NCBI GenBank assembly: GCA_020310875.1 | Contig: MU260052.1 | Location: 968,001-1,032,000, forward strand | Origin: Ceratopteris richardii | Lineage: Eukaryota; Streptophyta; Polypodiopsida; Polypodiales; Pteridaceae | Direction of reading: 5' to 3' | Length of the DNA: 64,000 nt | Shown: positions 61,487 to 64,000 of the stretch, piece by piece | Numbering within the stretch: position 1 is the stretch's first letter | How the letters are laid out: each line of letters opens with the position of its first letter | Program-made: the position numbers and the translations under genes | The notes under the pieces: generated by a model | Seen by the model: the letters and a program-made list of their open reading frames with translations, nothing else | The model's database searches: none | What the model was told of the DNA's origin: nothing

Positions 61487-62221
61487 TTGAGTGATTCAAG
61501 AAGTAAATTCATGAACCTTAGATCGGGCAAGCATATAGGTAAGTCAGATCGACGAAGCCTTAGATCATTAGAAGCAAGTGTAGGAACTACTGCACGTTTG
61601 TGGGCTCAACAATTGAATAGTTACCCTTATGGGTTTGGTTCAGATACCAACGAATTAGAAATTGCTGTTAGCAGGGAAAGACGAGAAGGAGGGTTAAATG
61701 TAGCATACTTAGAAAGATTCGAAGGACCCTACAGAACCCAATTAGAATATGTTGGAACCAACCACCGAGATGCTCGCATCTACGAGGATGGTTTGCGAAG
61801 ATCAGTAGTGCAATTGCACAACCCTGACCAACCCATTGGATTGGAACGTCCAATGGTGAAATTCGAGAGAGATACTTACATAGAAAAAGAAGGAATAATG
61901 TACATCATAAGTACTCAACCTAACCATATCAACGAGTTTGGTGTAGTTAATCCCGATACGAAAGCAAGAACCAAAGGAAAAGAACCATTAGGAGACGAAC
62001 GTAGGACACCTAGAGGGAAATATGTACTGACAAGAGTGTTAAACCCTGATTGGATCCCTCAGGATAATAGAAGCATAGAATTGTTCCTGAATAAGGACAC
62101 AGATGAAGCATTTTGGAGGTATAGAATGGAACAACCTAGTGAGATAGGCTCCATTACAATTTATGAATTCAAGGACCCAGATACACCTGGAAAGGTAATA
62201 TATTTGGACAATACTTCATAA
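61487..62221 (+). CDS. Gypsy element D N-terminal gag-region frame
   Basis: An open frame of 244 codons precedes the gag core and is offset from it by a frameshift. It begins MSDSRSKFMNLRSGK, a basic start like many plant Gypsy Gag proteins (LRSGK), then has charged, domain-poor sequence (RREGGLNVAYLERFEGPYRT, GKYVLTRVLNPDWIP, DTDEAFWRYRMEQPSEIGS). I recognise no domain in the middle. It is either the N-terminal half of Gag, broken by a frameshift near 62221-62263, or a separate leader protein of this lineage. Its openness over 0.7 kb suggests it is not very old. Confidence 0.6.
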   Translation: MSDSRSKFMNLRSGKHIGKSDRRSLRSLEASVGTTARLWAQQLNSYPYGFGSDTNELEIAVSRERREGGLNVAYLERFEGPYRTQLEYVGTNHRDARIYEDGLRRSVVQLHNPDQPIGLERPMVKFERDTYIEKEGIMYIISTQPNHINEFGVVNPDTKARTKGKEPLGDERRTPRGKYVLTRVLNPDWIPQDNRSIELFLNKDTDEAFWRYRMEQPSEIGSITIYEFKDPDTPGKVIYLDNTS

Positions 62222-62262
62222 CGAATATTTGTAGTTCCGGATCATGCGAGACATGCCTATAC

Positions 62263-62952
62263 ATGGAGAAGCGAGTTAATATTTTCCCCATCACGAACAA
62301 ATGTAAACATGAGGCATTAGGGTGCTGGGACATCCTCAGCCCATGGTACTCAAAGAGAGAAGAACAAAAAAAGAGCGGAAGTAAGTTTTACTCTACTATA
62401 GGGAGAGATAGACCAACCATGGACTCCGATAGATTGGAAAGACAAAGGGAACCAAGGATATCAGGTGGTAGAGATGATTTTCCTCTACCTAGACCACGTG
62501 AACATCCCAAGATACTAAGACCCACTCAATTAGTGAAGTCAATGAGAAACTACTTTGATGGGACAGGAGATCCCTATGACCATGTTGCGGAATTTAAGCA
62601 AGTGCTACGAGCAGAGCAAGTAGAAGACATGTTCACGCAATACAATGCACTTGGACTAACATTTAAGAAAACAACTTTAACTTGGTTCCAACCATTGCAA
62701 CAAAGGCAATTTAGGGATATTCATCACTTGTTAGAGTCATTCATCACGGAATTCTCTAGAAGTGGAATCAGACATGATACTTCTTCATTAATTCACAGCT
62801 TTAAATAGCCACTTCAGGAAATAGTTAGACTTGCAGGACGTAGGTTTAGAAAATATGTTGAGAGATGTCCGATGCAAGAACTTCCCTCACATGACAAGCA
62901 AGTGTCGTTGTTTTTAGATGGCCTCTTGAGCTCTAAACTACGCTCCTATGTA
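62263..62952 (+). pseudogene. Gypsy element D gag core (retrotransposon gag domain)
   Basis: The frame holds the plant Ty3/Gypsy gag domain: LVKSMRNYFDGTGDPYDHVAEF, MFTQYNALGLTFKKTTLTWFQ and HHLLESFITEF, typical of the capsid region. A TAG at 62806-62808 interrupts it, after which PLQEIVRLAGRRFRKYVER and LFLDGLLSSKLRSYV continue in frame. The copy is then cut at 62953 by the Copia LTR. No zinc knuckle is present before the cut. Confidence 0.85.
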
Positions 62953-63176
62953 TGTTGGAGATAGATGTCTGCGGAAGCACGCAAACAACACAAGGAAGAA
63001 GAAGAAGCTTGGAGCACAAACACTGAATGTATTACTAGAGAATGTACAAAGATAAGTAGCCCATTAGGGCAATAGGCGTATATACAAGCCGAGGGAAAAA
63101 AACCTCCTAAAGAGGGAAAAAAGTGCCTAGGCGGTCCTAGTGTGTTTACACACATCACTACCTAAATATATCAACA
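62953..63176 (-). repeat. 3' LTR of a reverse Copia element (family I)
   Basis: This 224-bp LTR is the reverse complement of the 238-467 family: ends TGTTGGAG and ATATCAACA on the plus strand. A purine tract precedes it on the element strand (plus 63177-63190, AATCCCCCCTGGGA). It interrupts gag of Gypsy element D. Confidence 0.88.
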
Positions 63177-64000
63177 AATCCCCCCTGGGAGTGATGCAGT
63201 GAACAAGAAGCTGGCACTCATGTATAAGGAAGTGCCAAGCTATGTGGAAATCACTCCACAAAAGGAAGTAAGCCCAAAGCTTTGCGGAAAGCTTCAAACT
63301 TCTCCCTAGGCAGAGCCTTCATGAAAAGGTCTGCTATGTTCTCCTACGTGGGCACATATGCCAAGCTGATCTCCCCAGCAGAGAACCTCTCCCTGACATA
63401 GTGATAATGCACCTCAATGTGCTTAGTGCGAGCATGGAACACAGGGTTCCTCGCAACTATCAATGCGCTCTGACTGTCAGTGAAGATGGTGGTAGCAGAA
63501 GACTGGCCAACACCCAAATCAGCCATAAGGCGTCTGAGCCACACACACTCAACAGTCGCTGTGAAAGCTGCCCTATACTCAGCCTCACAACTGGAAGTGG
63601 CCACAGTAGGCTGCTTCTTGCTCAACCAAGATATACATGAGCTACCAAGCATGAAGCAAAAACCACCGGTGGACACACGAGTGTCATAGCAACCAACCCA
63701 ATCTGAGTCAGAAAAAGCATGCAAATCTGGCAGTAGTGATCCCCCCTTGGGATAAAACAACCCAAGTAGCCGAGTACCACTCAAGTAGCGAAAGATGCGC
63801 TTAACCGCCTTCCAATGCGTGACTCCTGGGCAATGCATAAACCTGCTCATCTGTGAGACAACAAACTGAATATCTGGCCGAGTAATGCATAAGTAAATCA
63901 AGCATCCAACAGCCCGCTGATAGAGAACAACATCAAATGCATCTCCAGCATCATGAAGACTCAATCGTAAACCTGTCTCCATAGGAGTGGCAATAGGCTT
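63177..64000 (-). pseudogene. Copia pol: RNase H and end of reverse transcriptase (family I), partial
   Basis: From 63982 down, a 212-codon frame shows GCLIYLCITRPDIQFVVSQM, HAFSDSDWVGCYDTRVSTGG, SSCEAEYRAAFTA, IFTDSQSALIVARNPVFHART and KHIEVHYHYVRERF, the Copia RNase H region. An in-frame TAG near 63341 interrupts it, after which ENIADLFMKALPREKFEAF continues to a stop close to the LTR. The rest of pol lies beyond the right edge of the window. Apart from the stop it is well preserved, so this insertion is younger than element A. Confidence 0.88.

Larger units (their letters stand above)
59094..62952 (+). mobile_element. 5' part of an Athila-like Ty3/Gypsy element (element D)
   Basis: LTR 59094-59618 (TGTTGGCAGTAG...GAACAACA), an Asp-tRNA-type primer site, a long leader with a palindrome array, and two gag-region frames. 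The Asp-tRNA primer and long leader fit the Athila group of plant Gypsy elements. It is cut inside gag at 62952 by a reverse Copia LTR; pol and the 3' LTR lie outside the window or are lost. Confidence 0.82.

Overview
This is a nuclear window from a land plant with a large, repeat-rich genome. The evidence is one spliced plant-type exocyst gene in a background of nested Ty1/Copia, Ty3/Gypsy, LINE, TRIM and MITE-like insertions and long AT/GA/TACA microsatellites. Very large introns, CpG decay in the repeats and a LINE with a coiled-coil/RRM-type ORF1 would suit a fern or other non-flowering lineage, but that placement is a guess.

The only host protein gene I can support is an EXO84 (exocyst subunit, EXO84B-like) gene on the + strand, 12043-49704. 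Seven exons with GT-AG junctions and matching phases give a complete 766-residue protein. Intron 1 is about 16.1 kb and intron 4 about 18.2 kb; the other four introns are 86-528 bp. Nearly all the intron bulk is transposon-derived.

Layout. 1-2892: Copia LTR pieces and small tandem duplications. 2893-10502: an old full-length Copia element with 297-bp LTRs and a perfect GAGTT target duplication, carrying a reverse-oriented Gypsy fragment. 10503-12042: EXO84 upstream region. 12226-28364 (intron 1): a Copia remnant split by an 831-bp TRIM, then two head-to-tail LINEs embedded in one (GA)n/(TC)n landscape, one of them split by a 612-bp TIR element. 30799-49043 (intron 4): TACA microsatellite, Gypsy 3' end, a reverse Copia element split by a 1.5-kb solo LTR, a 1.2-kb hAT-like element inside a tandem duplication, and LTR relics. 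49705-59093: 3' flank, a Copia fragment, microsatellites and a 1.23-kb direct duplication. 59094-62952: the 5' part of an Athila-like Gypsy element whose leader holds about 25 copies of a palindromic ACCATCGCGAYGG motif. 62953-64000: a reverse Copia element leaving the window.

The most interesting items are the LINEs bounded by (TC)n tracts, the palindrome array in the Gypsy leader, and tRNA-like A/B-box modules inside LTRs. I found no CRISPR array, bacterial operon, rRNA gene or functional tRNA gene. All assignments are by eye.
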